Source of the DNA: Streptomyces sp. NBC_00239 | GTDB lineage: Bacteria; Actinomycetota; Actinomycetes; Streptomycetales; Streptomycetaceae | DNA length: 64,000 bases | Direction: 5' to 3' | NCBI RefSeq assembly: GCF_036194065.1 | Contig: NZ_CP108095.1 | Coordinates: 5,456,001 to 5,520,000, forward strand | Shown here: positions 17,102 through 26,951 of the stretch, in pieces | How positions within the stretch are numbered: the stretch's first letter is position 1 | Layout of the letters: each line of letters begins with the position of its first letter | Position numbers and translations under genes: made by a program | Notes under the pieces: generated by a model | What the model was told of the DNA's origin: nothing | The model's database searches: none | Seen by the model: the letters and a program-made list of their open reading frames with translations, nothing else

Positions 17102-18097
17102 ATGGCCACCAGGAAGAACTCCACCGACGATCCGCTCGCCCCGCTCACCCTCGCGGTGGGACAGGAGGAGCTGCTGCTCGACCGTGCCGTGCGGGAGGTG
17201 GTGGCGGCGGCCCGCGCGTCGGACCCCGACACCGACGTCCGCGACCTGGCACCCGAGCAGGTCCAGCCCGGCACCATGTTCGAGCTGACCAGCCCCTCGC
17301 TGTTCGCCGAGCGCAAGGTCGTCGTCGTGCGCAACGCGCAGGACCTGTCCGCGGACAGCATCAAGGACGTGAAGGCGTACCTCGCCGATCCGGTCGACGA
17401 GATCACGCTGGTGCTGCTCCACGCCGGCGGCGTCAAGGGCAAGGGCCTGCTGGACGCGGCCCGCAAGGCGGGGGCCCGGGAGGTGGCCTGCCCGAAGATG
17501 ACCAAGGCGGCCGACCGGCTGGCCTTCGTGCGGACCGAGTTCCGGACGCTGGGCCGCTCGGCGACGCCCGCCGCCACCGAGGCGCTCGTGGACGCGATCG
17601 GCAGCGATCTGCGCGAGCTCGCGAGCGCGGTCACCCAGCTGTGCGCGGACGTCGAAGGCACCATCGACGAGGCGGTGGTCGCGCGCTACTACACCGGCCG
17701 CGCCGAGGCCTCCAGCTTCACCGTGGCCGACCGGGCCGTCGAGGGGCGGGCCGCGGAGGCCTTGGAGGCGCTGCGCTGGTCGCTGTCGACCGGGGTCGCG
17801 CCGGTCCTGATCACCAGCGCGCTGGCGCAGGGCGTCCGCGCCATCGGCAAGCTCGCCTCGGCGCCGCGGGGGGCTCGCCCCGGCGACCTGGCGCGGGATC
17901 TCGGCATGCCGCCGTGGAAGATCGACCGGGTCCGGCAGCAGATGCGTGGCTGGTCGGCGGACGGGGTCGCCACGGCGTTGCGGGCCGTGGCGGAGGCGGA
18001 TGCGGGCGTCAAGGGTGGCGGGGACGATCCCGAGTACGCGCTGGAGAAGGCGGTCGTGGCTGTCGCGCGGGCGGCCCGTCCGGCGCGGCGCGACTAG
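17102..18097 (+). CDS. holA: DNA polymerase III subunit delta HolA, 331 aa
   Basis: HolA is the clamp-loader delta subunit that opens the sliding clamp. The N-terminal AAA-like domain (LTLAVGQEELLLDRAVREVV) has no functional Walker A, as is usual for delta. FELTSPSLFAERKVVVVRNAQDL and DLRELASAVTQLCADVEG are typical, and the helical C-terminal collar domain carries RPGDLARDLGMPPWKIDRVRQQ. ATG 17102 (MATRKNSTDDPLAPLTLAVG) is chosen over an upstream in-frame start whose translation is Arg/Trp/Cys-rich. The gene is followed by a 680-bp repeat cluster. Confidence 0.92.
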   Translation: MATRKNSTDDPLAPLTLAVGQEELLLDRAVREVVAAARASDPDTDVRDLAPEQVQPGTMFELTSPSLFAERKVVVVRNAQDLSADSIKDVKAYLADPVDEITLVLLHAGGVKGKGLLDAARKAGAREVACPKMTKAADRLAFVRTEFRTLGRSATPAATEALVDAIGSDLRELASAVTQLCADVEGTIDEAVVARYYTGRAEASSFTVADRAVEGRAAEALEALRWSLSTGVAPVLITSALAQGVRAIGKLASAPRGARPGDLARDLGMPPWKIDRVRQQMRGWSADGVATALRAVAEADAGVKGGGDDPEYALEKAVVAVARAARPARRD

Positions 18098-18162
18098 CCC
18101 CGCCGCGGCGCCGAGCCCGGCCCCGGCGCCCGCCACCACCGGCCGGCGCCGGCCGCGCTGCG

Positions 18163-18775
18163 ACGTCCTGCCTCTGCGACGTCCTGCCTCTGCGGCGCCC
18201 CTTCAGCCTCGCCGGCTGCGCAAGGCCCGCTGCCTCGGCGGTGCCCGAGGAGCAACCTCCAGCCTTGCAGGCTGCGCAAGGCCCCCTGCCTCGGCGGTGC
18301 CCGAGGAGCAACCTCCAGCCTTGCAGGCTGCGCGAGGGGTAACCCCCTGCCTCGGTGGTGCCCGAGGGGCAACCTTCAGCCTCGCCGGCGTTTGAGGCGC
18401 GGGTCCGGGCGGAGCCCGGTGCCCGGCGTCAGCCGGGTTGCTCTTGGGGCTCCGCCCCAAACCCCGCGCCTCAAACGCCGGCGAGGCTGGGAATTGCGCC
18501 CCGAGATGTCGGCGAGGCTGGGGTCGGCTCTGCGCAGGTCCGCCTCAAACGCCGGCGAGGCTGGGAATTGCGCCCCGAGGTGTCGGCGAGGGTGGATGTT
18601 GCCCGCCAGGGCGTCGGCGAGGCCGGGGTGGGCTCTGCGCAGGTCCGCCTCGAGGGCCGACGAGGCTGGGTGTTGCGCCTCAGGGCGTCGGCGAGGCCGG
18701 GGATTGCGCCCCGAGGTTTCGGCGAGGGTGGAGGCCGCCAGGTGTCGGCGGGGCCGGGGGGCTCCGCGTAGGCGG
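18163..18775. repeat. Intergenic repeat cluster downstream of holA
   Basis: This roughly 680-bp gap has no convincing gene. From 18231 a unit beginning TGCCTCGGCGGTGCCCGAGG repeats at 18231, 18287 and 18348 (spacing 56 and 61 bp). A full palindromic element follows at 18377-18489. Then come degenerate tandem copies of its right arm (GGCGAGGCTGG plus ATTGCGCCCC-like spacer), at 18541 and onward to about 18775. Translations of this region give spurious Arg-rich peptides in all frames. Confidence 0.85.
18377..18489. repeat. 113-bp palindromic intergenic element, copy A
   Basis: Perfect 27-bp terminal inverted repeats (18377-18403 and 18463-18489; core CAGCCTCGCCGGCGTTTGAG and its complement) flank two inner palindromes, a GGGCGGAGCCC-type hairpin and TTGGGGCTCCGCCCCAA. 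Related full copies lie at 40475-40588, 44468-44579 and 50934-51047; half-copies lie at about 25017-25215 and 53255-53505. Confidence 0.9.
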
Positions 18776-18780
18776 TGGGG

Positions 18781-18981
18781 TCAGCCCTGGGGGTCTTGGG
18801 GGCGGGGGTCGGTGTCGTGGAGGCGGCGGGATGTGAGGTCGGTGCGGGTCTCCGTGCGGTGGCCGCGGGCGATGTAGTCGCGTACGACCGCCTCCACCGC
18901 GTCCTGCGGGGAGCCGATCCCCGCGAGGACCATCACCTCCACCACCAGTTCCGCGTCCAGGCTGATGCTCACCTTGGCCAT
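18781..18981 (-). CDS. Orphan VapB-type antitoxin / ribbon-helix-helix protein, 66 aa
   Basis: The N-terminus MAKVSISLDAELVVEVMVLAG is an RHH-type strand followed by helices, and the DAVEAVVRDYIARGH stretch resembles the DUF2191/VapB antitoxin family. The tail is rich in Asp/Arg/Pro. The start has an excellent GAGAGGGG ribosome site on the minus strand. No PIN-domain toxin is adjacent: downstream is the repeat cluster and upstream is rpsT. It may act as a stand-alone DNA-binding regulator. Confidence 0.65.
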   Translation of the reverse strand: MAKVSISLDAELVVEVMVLAGIGSPQDAVEAVVRDYIARGHRTETRTDLTSRRLHDTDPRPQDPQG

Positions 18982-19049
18982 GGCCCCCCACCCCTCTCGG
19001 TTTCTGGCCCGGACTCTATCCGCCGCGGCCCCGTCCGGGGGGCCGCATG

Positions 19050-19097
19050 CCGAAGGCCCCGGCTCGTCCTGGGGAAGGACGAGGCCGGGGCCTTCGG
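19050..19097 (-). terminator. Terminator downstream of rpsT
   Basis: A near-perfect inverted repeat of about 21 bp: CCGAAGGCCCCGG-CTCGTCCT (19050-19070) pairs with 19076-19097 with a one-base bulge and a 5-nt loop. It lies between rpsT and the antitoxin gene, both on the minus strand, so it probably ends the rpsT transcript. Confidence 0.8.
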
Positions 19098-19214
19098 ATC
19101 AAGCGTGTTGCCCCACACCCGCGTGGCGAACGCAGGCCGCGTGTGGGACGGGGTGCCGGTCAGGAGCGGAAGAGAGGGCCCGCTGGGTCCTCACCGGCGT
19201 TCACATCGCAGTGC

Positions 19215-19481
19215 TCAGCCCTGGAGGGAGGCAACCTTGGTGGCCAGCGCCGACTTCTTGTTGGCGGCGGCGTTCTTGTGGATGACACCCTTCGAGACAG
19301 CCTTGTCGAGCGCGCGGGAAGCGGCGCGAGAAGCCACGGTGGCCTTCTCGACGTCACCGGCGGCGACGGCCTCGCGGGCCTTGCGGATCGCGGTCTTGAG
19401 CGAAGACTTGACGGCCTTGTTGCGCAGGCGCGCCTTCTCGTTCGTCTTGTTCCGCTTGATCTGGGACTTGATGTTCGCCAC
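19215..19481 (-). CDS. rpsT: 30S ribosomal protein S20
   Basis: An 88-aa basic protein, [20 protein letters not shown] onward, with the S20 helical-bundle signature ([17 protein letters not shown] near the C-terminus). S20 binds 16S rRNA early in 30S assembly. Minus strand, divergent from lepA, an arrangement shared by many bacteria. A sigma70-like promoter lies at 19561-19590, and the 5' UTR of about 70 nt leaves room for autogenous control, though no specific structure was identified. Confidence 0.98.
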   Translation of the reverse strand: MANIKSQIKRNKTNEKARLRNKAVKSSLKTAIRKAREAVAAGDVEKATVASRAASRALDKAVSKGVIHKNAAANKKSALATKVASLQG

Positions 19482-19560
19482 GAAAGAGCCTTTTCAGGTT
19501 CAGAGGTTGATCTTCGGATTGTGTCCCGACAGCTAGAGGGCACACGAGACACAGCTGCCC

Positions 19561-19590
19561 AGGCTACCAGGCACGCTTGGACCAGCCCAA
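19561..19590 (-). promoter_or_regulatory. Probable rpsT promoter
   Basis: On the minus strand, TTGGGC (19590-19585) and TAGCCT (19566-19561) are separated by 18 bp, a good vegetative-type -35/-10 pair about 80 nt upstream of the rpsT start. Confidence 0.5.
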
Positions 19591-19684
19591 ACCGAGCGCA
19601 TCGGCCCGGCCATGGGACCATGGGAGCCTGCGTACCCAAACGACATCGCCTCCATACGACATCGCCCGAGAATCAGGACCTTGC

Positions 19685-21553
19685 GTGCCCGCGATCCCCA
19701 GCCACGTGCCCGAGCCGAGCCGTACCGACCCGGCGCTGATCCGCAACTTCTGCATCATCGCGCACATCGACCACGGCAAGTCGACTCTCGCCGACCGGAT
19801 GCTCCAGCTCACCGGTGTCGTCGACCAGCGGCAGATGCGCGCCCAGTACCTCGACCGTATGGACATCGAGCGAGAGCGCGGCATCACGATCAAGTCCCAG
19901 GCGGTCCGTCTGCCCTGGGCGCCGACGGAGGGTGACGGGAAGGGCAGCACCCACATCCTCAACATGATCGACACGCCCGGACACGTCGACTTCACGTACG
20001 AGGTGTCCCGGTCGCTGGCGGCCTGTGAGGGCACCATCCTGCTGGTCGACGCCGCTCAGGGCATCGAGGCGCAGACCCTCGCCAACCTGTACCTGGCGAT
20101 GGAGAACGACCTCGCGATCGTCCCCGTCCTCAACAAGATCGACCTGCCGGCCGCCCAGCCGGAGAAGTTCGCCGAGGAGCTGGCGAACCTGGTCGGCTGC
20201 CAGCCCGAGGACGTGCTGCGGGTCTCCGCGAAGACCGGTCTCGGCGTGGAAGCGCTGCTCGACAAGGTCGTGGCCACCGTTCCGGCGCCGGTCGGCGTCA
20301 AGGACGCCCCGGCCCGCGCGATGATCTTCGACTCGGTCTACGACTCGTACCGCGGTGTCGTGACGTACGTACGTGTGGTCGACGGCCAGCTGAACAAGCG
20401 CGAGCGGATCCGGATGATGTCCACCGGCGCCACGCACGAGCTGCTGGAGATCGGCGTCTCGTCGCCGGAGATGACCCCGGCCGACGGCATCGGCGTCGGC
20501 GAGGTGGGCTACATCATCACCGGCGTGAAGGACGTCCGTCAGTCCAAGGTCGGTGACACGATCACCAGCCTGCACAACGGCGCGACCGAGGCCCTCGGCG
20601 GCTACAAGGACCCGCGGCCGATGGTCTTCTCGGGCCTGTACCCGCTCGACGGCTCGGACTACCCGGACCTCCGCGAGGCCCTGGACAAGCTCCAGCTCAA
20701 CGACGCCGCGCTGGTCTACGAGCCGGAGACCTCGGCGGCGCTCGGCTTCGGCTTCCGCGTCGGCTTCCTCGGCCTGCTGCACCTCGACGTGGTCCGCGAG
20801 CGCCTGGAGCGCGAGTTCGGCCTCGACCTGATCGCCACCGCGCCCAACGTGGTCTACCGGGTGGTCATGGAGGACGGCAAGGAAGTCACCGTCACCAACC
20901 CGAGCGAATTCCCCGAGGGCAAGATCTCGGACGTGTTCGAGCCGGTCGTGCGCGCCACCGTCCTCGCCCCCAGCGAGTTCATCGGCGCGATCATGGAGCT
21001 GTGCCAGACCCGCCGCGGCACGCTGCTCGGCATGGACTACCTCTCCGAGGACCGCGTCGAGATCCGCTACACGCTGCCGCTCGCGGAGATCGTCTTCGAC
21101 TTCTTCGACCAGCTGAAGTCCAAGACGCGCGGCTACGCCTCCCTCGACTACGAGCCCACCGGCGAGCAGTCCGGCAGCCTGGTCAAGGTCGACATCCTGC
21201 TGCACGGCGACAAGGTCGACGCCTTCTCCGCCGTCACGCACAAGGACGCGGCCTACGCCTACGGTGTGCGCCTGGTCGCCAAGCTGCGCGAGCTCATCCC
21301 GCGGCAGGCCTTCGAGGTGCCCATCCAGGCCGCGATCGGCTCCCGGGTCATCGCCCGGGAGACCATTCGCGCCATCCGCAAGGACGTCCTCGCCAAGTGC
21401 TACGGCGGTGACATCTCCCGTAAGCGGAAGCTGCTGGAGAAGCAGAAGGAAGGCAAGAAGCGGATGAAGATGGTCGGCTCCGTGGAGGTCCCCCAGGAGG
21501 CCTTCATCGCCGTGCTGTCCAGCGACGAGTCGGGTGGCAAGGCAAAGAAGTAG
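19685..21553 (+). CDS. lepA: Elongation factor 4 (LepA), 622 aa
   Basis: LepA is a ribosome-binding GTPase that acts in translation and 30S maturation. The protein has G1 HIDHGKST (residues 27-34), switch region [11 protein letters not shown]3 DTPGHVDF, G4 NKID, and the LepA-specific C-terminal domain ending [20 protein letters not shown]. The GTG at 19685 ([15 protein letters not shown]) is chosen because an upstream in-frame extension to 19577 overlaps the rpsT promoter region. It is divergent from rpsT and followed by a strong palindromic terminator. Confidence 0.97.
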   Translation: MPAIPSHVPEPSRTDPALIRNFCIIAHIDHGKSTLADRMLQLTGVVDQRQMRAQYLDRMDIERERGITIKSQAVRLPWAPTEGDGKGSTHILNMIDTPGHVDFTYEVSRSLAACEGTILLVDAAQGIEAQTLANLYLAMENDLAIVPVLNKIDLPAAQPEKFAEELANLVGCQPEDVLRVSAKTGLGVEALLDKVVATVPAPVGVKDAPARAMIFDSVYDSYRGVVTYVRVVDGQLNKRERIRMMSTGATHELLEIGVSSPEMTPADGIGVGEVGYIITGVKDVRQSKVGDTITSLHNGATEALGGYKDPRPMVFSGLYPLDGSDYPDLREALDKLQLNDAALVYEPETSAALGFGFRVGFLGLLHLDVVRERLEREFGLDLIATAPNVVYRVVMEDGKEVTVTNPSEFPEGKISDVFEPVVRATVLAPSEFIGAIMELCQTRRGTLLGMDYLSEDRVEIRYTLPLAEIVFDFFDQLKSKTRGYASLDYEPTGEQSGSLVKVDILLHGDKVDAFSAVTHKDAAYAYGVRLVAKLRELIPRQAFEVPIQAAIGSRVIARETIRAIRKDVLAKCYGGDISRKRKLLEKQKEGKKRMKMVGSVEVPQEAFIAVLSSDESGGKAKK

Positions 21554-21571
21554 CCACCGGCCGCCACCGTG

Positions 21572-21611
21572 ACGAACGGGCCCCCGCGCGATCGCGCGGG
21601 GGCCCGTTCGT
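21572..21611 (+). terminator. Terminator downstream of lepA (40-nt perfect palindrome)
   Basis: Bases 21572-21591 (ACGAACGGGCCCCCGCGCGA) are exactly complementary to 21592-21611. The hairpin starts 18 nt after the lepA stop and is followed by TATAAAG. Confidence 0.85.
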
Positions 21612-21635
21612 TATAAAGCGGCCGCTCGGCGCCTC

Positions 21636-21697
21636 TTACGCGGCGGGCGACCGCCCTCTACCCTGATCACTGCTCGATGGTTACTCGCCAGTTAACC
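21636..21697 (+). promoter_or_regulatory. Putative promoter and operator of the acyl-CoA synthetase gene
   Basis: TTACGC (21636-21641) and TACCCT (21659-21664) with a 17-bp spacer form a plausible promoter. Just downstream, GGTTA-N9-TAACC (21679-21697, GGTTACTCGCCAGTTAACC) is an inverted repeat containing TTACT..AGTTAA. It would overlap the transcribed start region and could bind a fatty-acid-responsive repressor; the regulator is not identified. Confidence 0.4.
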
Positions 21698-21728
21698 CCA
21701 TGCGCTGCCGCGTGGTCCGGAGGATGTC

Positions 21729-23618
<1,890 letters not shown>

Positions 23619-23765
23619 CCGGGCTCTGCGGACCGGGGCCGGGACGGGACGAACCCGGCCCGGCCCCGGCCCTGTCCGAGCCGGGTCCGAGCCCCGGACC
23701 GGGCGCGGGCCGGGTCGCACGGCGGACGGTCGGCCGCCGCCGGACGGTGCGGGAGAATGGGACCC

Positions 23766-24998
23766 ATGCCTTCCGTACTGCCCGATGGTGAGCCCGTGCC
23801 CGACGACGGGGCACTGCCCGCGCACGCCCTGACGGGTGCGGCCGACCGGCCCCTCGGGTTCTACCTGCACGTGCCCTACTGCGCGACCCGCTGCGGGTAC
23901 TGCGACTTCAACACGTACACCGCCACCGAGCTGCGCGGCACCGGGGGCGTCCTGGCCTCCCGCGACAACTACGCGGAGACCCTCGCCGACGAGATCCGGC
24001 TCGCCCGCAAGGTGCTCGGAGACGACCCGCGCGAGGTCCGTACCGTCTTCGTCGGCGGAGGCACCCCGACCCTGCTGCCCGCCGCCGACCTGGTCCGCAT
24101 GCTCGCGGCGATCCGCGATGAGTTCGGGCTGGCGGCCGACGCGGAGATCACCACCGAGGCCAATCCCGAGTCGGTCGGTCCCGCCTACCTGGAAGAGCTG
24201 CGGGCCGGCGGCTTCAACCGGATCTCCTTCGGCATGCAGAGCGCCAAGCAGCACGTCCTGAAGGTGCTCGACCGCACCCACACCCCCGGTCGGCCCGAGG
24301 CCTGCGTCGGCGAGGCGCGCGCCGCGGGCTTCGACCACGTCAACCTCGACCTGATCTACGGCACGCCCGGCGAGACGGACGACGACTGGCGGGCCTCGCT
24401 GGACGCGGCGCTCGGCGCCGGGCCCGACCACATCTCCGCGTACGCGCTGATCGTCGAGGAGGGCACCCAGCTGGCGCGGCGGATCCGCCGCGGCGAGGTC
24501 CCCATGACCGACGACGACGTCCACGCCGACCGCTACCTGATCGCGGACTCCGTCCTCGCCGGGGCCGGCTACTCCTGGTACGAGGTCTCGAACTGGGCCA
24601 CCTCCGAGGCCGGCCGCTGCCTGCACAACGAGCTGTACTGGCGGGGCGCGGACTGGTGGGGGGCCGGGCCGGGGGCGCACTCGCACGTGGGCGGGGTGCG
24701 GTGGTGGAACGTGAAGCACCCGGGCGCGTATGCGGCGGCGCTGGCGGAGGGGCGGTCGCCGGGGGCGGGGCGTGAGCTGCTGTCCGCCGAGGACCGGCGG
24801 GTGGAGCGGATTCTGCTGGAGCTGCGGCTGGTGGAGGGGTGTCCGCTGGAGCTGCTGGCCGAGGCCGGGCTCGCCGCCTCCCGCAAGGCCTTGGCGGACG
24901 GGCTGCTGGAGGCGGGGCCGTACGCGCGGGGGCGGGCCGTGCTGACCCTGCGGGGGCGGTTGCTGGCCGACGCGGTGGTCCGGGACCTGGTGGACTGA
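23766..24998 (+). CDS. hemW: Radical SAM heme chaperone HemW, 410 aa
   Basis: HemW binds heme and a [4Fe-4S] cluster and delivers heme to target proteins; it was formerly annotated as oxygen-independent coproporphyrinogen oxidase. The radical-SAM signature is CATRCGYCDFNTYT (CxxxCxxC, about residues 39-46), followed by VFVGGGTPTLLP and EANPES. The HemW-type C-terminal domain (YEVSNWAT, LHNELYWRGADWWGAGPGAHSH) is present. ATG 23766 (MPSVLPDGEPVPDDG) is preferred to an in-frame ATG at 23757. It lies upstream of hrcA-dnaJ with two minus-strand genes between, as in many actinomycetes. Confidence 0.92.
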   Translation: MPSVLPDGEPVPDDGALPAHALTGAADRPLGFYLHVPYCATRCGYCDFNTYTATELRGTGGVLASRDNYAETLADEIRLARKVLGDDPREVRTVFVGGGTPTLLPAADLVRMLAAIRDEFGLAADAEITTEANPESVGPAYLEELRAGGFNRISFGMQSAKQHVLKVLDRTHTPGRPEACVGEARAAGFDHVNLDLIYGTPGETDDDWRASLDAALGAGPDHISAYALIVEEGTQLARRIRRGEVPMTDDDVHADRYLIADSVLAGAGYSWYEVSNWATSEAGRCLHNELYWRGADWWGAGPGAHSHVGGVRWWNVKHPGAYAAALAEGRSPGAGRELLSAEDRRVERILLELRLVEGCPLELLAEAGLAASRKALADGLLEAGPYARGRAVLTLRGRLLADAVVRDLVD

Positions 24999-25016
24999 CG
25001 GGCGGTCCGGACCCAC

Positions 25017-25215
25017 GGAGCTCCGCCCCGGACCCCGCGCCTCAAACGCCGGCGGGGCTGGAGTTGCCCTTGGGTGGCGCCCCGGACGCCGGCGGGGTCG
25101 GAGTCGCCTCCGGCGGCGCCTCAAACGCCGGCGGGGCTGGATGTTGCCCCCGGTGCCTCGGACGTCCGCGCGGGCGGGTTGCCCCCGGCGTCGAGCGCCG
25201 GCCGGGCTGGACCCC
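25017..25215. repeat. Half-copies of the palindromic intergenic element, locus B
   Basis: After hemW come GGGGGCTCCGCCCC-like sequence and repeated right arms CCTCAAACGCCGGCGGGGCTGG at about 25040 and 25120, with more degenerate copies to 25215. The left arm is missing. The spacer between arms varies (GTTGCCC..). No gene is seen here. Confidence 0.75.
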
Positions 25216-25220
25216 GTGTT

Positions 25221-26030
25221 TCAGGCCGGGGCCGTGACGAAGTCGATGAGGTGTTCCACCGAGCCCAGCAGGGACGGCTCCAAGTCCTGGTAGGAGCGGA
25301 CGCGCGACAGGATGTGCTGCCAGGCGGCGCCAGTGTTCTCCGGCCAGGCCAGGGCTCGGCAGATGCCCGTTTTCCAGTCCGTGCCGTGGGGGACGGTCGG
25401 CCAGGCGGGGATGCCCAGGGACGACGGCTTCACGGCCTGCCAGACGTCGATGTAGGGGTGGCCCACGACCAGGACGTCGGCGTGGGTGACCGAAGCCGCG
25501 ATGCGGGACTCCTTCGAGCCCGGGACCAGGTGGTCGACCAGGACGCCCAGGCGCGCGTCCGGACCGGGGGCGAACTCCGCGACGATCGCCGGGAGGTCGT
25601 CGATGCCCTCCAGGTACTCCACGACCACCCCCTCGATCCGCAGGTCGTCGCCCCACACCCGCTCGACGAGTTCGGCGTCGTGGCGACCCTCCACGTAGAT
25701 CCGGCCCGCGCGGGCCACCCGGGCCCGGGCCCCCGGCACGGCCACCGAGCCCGACGCGGTACGGGCCGGCGCGGCCGGCCGCCGGGCGGGGCGTACGAGG
25801 GTGACGACGGCGCCGTCCAGCAGGAAGCCGCGCGGCGCCATCGGGAAGACCCGGCGCTTGCCGAACCGGTCCTCCAGCGTCACCGTGCCGGCCTCGCAGG
25901 CCGTCACCGCACCGCAGAAGCCCGTACCGGCCTCCTCGACCACCAGGTCGGGATCGGCCGGGACCTCCGGGACGGGGCGGGCCGCGCTCCGCTTCCAGGG
26001 CGGCGTCAGATCGGGTGAGTACTCGCGCAT
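25221..26030 (-). CDS. DUF3097 family protein, 269 aa
   Basis: The protein begins MREYSPDLTPPWKRSAARPVPEV and matches the actinobacterial DUF3097 pattern, with DLVVEEAGTGFCGAVTACEAGTVTLEDRFGKRRVFP, then the RIYVEGRHDAELVERVWGDDLR block resembling a TOPRIM-like Glu/Asp centre, and VGHPYIDVWQAVKPSSLG. A nucleic-acid-related function is suggested only by that TOPRIM-like segment. The start at 26030 is chosen because the upstream extension would overlap the MBL gene. It is 28 bp downstream of the MBL gene on the same strand, so it is probably cotranscribed. Confidence 0.8.
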   Translation of the reverse strand: MREYSPDLTPPWKRSAARPVPEVPADPDLVVEEAGTGFCGAVTACEAGTVTLEDRFGKRRVFPMAPRGFLLDGAVVTLVRPARRPAAPARTASGSVAVPGARARVARAGRIYVEGRHDAELVERVWGDDLRIEGVVVEYLEGIDDLPAIVAEFAPGPDARLGVLVDHLVPGSKESRIAASVTHADVLVVGHPYIDVWQAVKPSSLGIPAWPTVPHGTDWKTGICRALAWPENTGAAWQHILSRVRSYQDLEPSLLGSVEHLIDFVTAPA

Positions 26031-26058
26031 CCGGACGACAGTAGGGAGGGGCGGCGGA

Positions 26059-26784
26059 TCAGACCGGCGACACGCCGAAGCGGTCCGCCAGTGTGGCGCG
26101 TTGCGCACGGACGAAAGCCGCATCCACCACCGCACCGTGCCCCGGCACGTACACCGCGTCCTCGCCGCCCAGCGCGAGCAGCCGGTCGAGAGCGGCCGGC
26201 CACTGCCTGCGGACCGCGTCGGGGCCGGCTTGAGGATCACCGGACTCCTCCACGAGGTCCCCGCAGAACACCACCTCGCGCGAGCCGGGGACGAACACCG
26301 CGAGATCGTGCCGGGTGTGGCCGGGGCCCACGTTGGCCAGCAGCACCTGCACCCCGCCCAGTTCCAGCGTCCACTCGCCCGAGACCAGGTGCCGGGGCGC
26401 GACCAGCAGGTCGGCCGACTCCGCGGCCTCGGACTCCGCCAGCCCGTGCCGTACCGCGTCCTCGCGGAGCACGTCGTGGCTCGTCAGCAGCAGCCCGTCC
26501 AGGCCCACCGCGCCGAAGACCTCCACGCCGGAGAAGGCCGAGGCCCCCAGAACGTGGTCGAAATGTCCGTGCGTGAATGCGATATGAGTCACTCGGCGGC
26601 CGGCCAGCCGCTCCGCCTGGGCCCGCACCTCGGAGCCCTCCCGGAGGCAGGAGCCGGGGTCCACGAGGAGCACCGCATCGTCTCCCACCACCAGTCCCAC
26701 CGTGCAGTCCCACACCGGCAGCCGTCGCCGGCCGGCGCGCCCGGTGAGCCCTTCCCACCCGGCCTCTTCCCATTGGACGTCCAT
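26059..26784 (-). CDS. MBL-fold metallo-hydrolase, 241 aa
   Basis: The metallo-beta-lactamase fold is shown by FTHGHFDHVLG (HxHxDH, about residues 79-84), GPGHTRHDLAVFVPG, GDLVEE and VPGHGAVV, which supply the remaining His/Asp metal ligands. Small stand-alone members hydrolyse thioesters, lactones or related substrates; the substrate here is not known. It is divergent from hrcA; the 167-bp gap holds the hrcA promoter and CIRCE element. Confidence 0.88.
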   Translation of the reverse strand: MDVQWEEAGWEGLTGRAGRRRLPVWDCTVGLVVGDDAVLLVDPGSCLREGSEVRAQAERLAGRRVTHIAFTHGHFDHVLGASAFSGVEVFGAVGLDGLLLTSHDVLREDAVRHGLAESEAAESADLLVAPRHLVSGEWTLELGGVQVLLANVGPGHTRHDLAVFVPGSREVVFCGDLVEESGDPQAGPDAVRRQWPAALDRLLALGGEDAVYVPGHGAVVDAAFVRAQRATLADRFGVSPV

Positions 26785-26812
26785 GCCGCGACGCTACCTT
26801 GACGGGCCGCCC

Positions 26813-26843
26813 TTGCTAGGGGTGCACCTCCCCGCCGTACACT
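26813..26843 (+). promoter_or_regulatory. Candidate hrcA-dnaJ promoter
   Basis: TTGCTA (26813-26818) and TACACT (26838-26843) are 19 bp apart. The predicted transcription start, near 26850, falls just before the CIRCE element, a typical arrangement for HrcA repression. Confidence 0.45.
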
Positions 26844-26856
26844 GACCGGGGGATCT

Positions 26857-26883
26857 CTGGCACTCGAACACCACGAGTGCCAG
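26857..26883 (+). promoter_or_regulatory. CIRCE operator (HrcA binding site)
   Basis: CTGGCACTC, a 9-nt spacer (GAACACCAC), then GAGTGCCAG form a perfect inverted repeat with the exact CIRCE geometry (consensus TTAGCACTC-N9-GAGTGCTAA). It lies 69 bp upstream of the hrcA ATG, implying autorepression of hrcA-dnaJ by HrcA. Confidence 0.93.
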
Positions 26884-26951
26884 CAGCAGGCCCGCAAGCA
26901 GGACCGCAGGACGCAAACGGAAACGACGCATCACAGCTGGAGGTGTGCGCG

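Noticed and set aside
18100..18775. CRISPR array at the repeat clusters
   Set aside because: Repeat spacing and sequence are irregular, the 'spacers' are themselves related, and no cas genes are present.
18392..18877. Repeat-region frames encoding LKRRRGW-type peptides
   Set aside because: These peptides are translations of the palindromic element and recur identically at other loci in varying frames; they are not genes.
23619..23765. GC-rich CCGGGCC-type repeats between the acyl-CoA ligase and hemW as a mobile element
   Set aside because: Only simple compositional repeats are present, with no inverted termini or unit structure.
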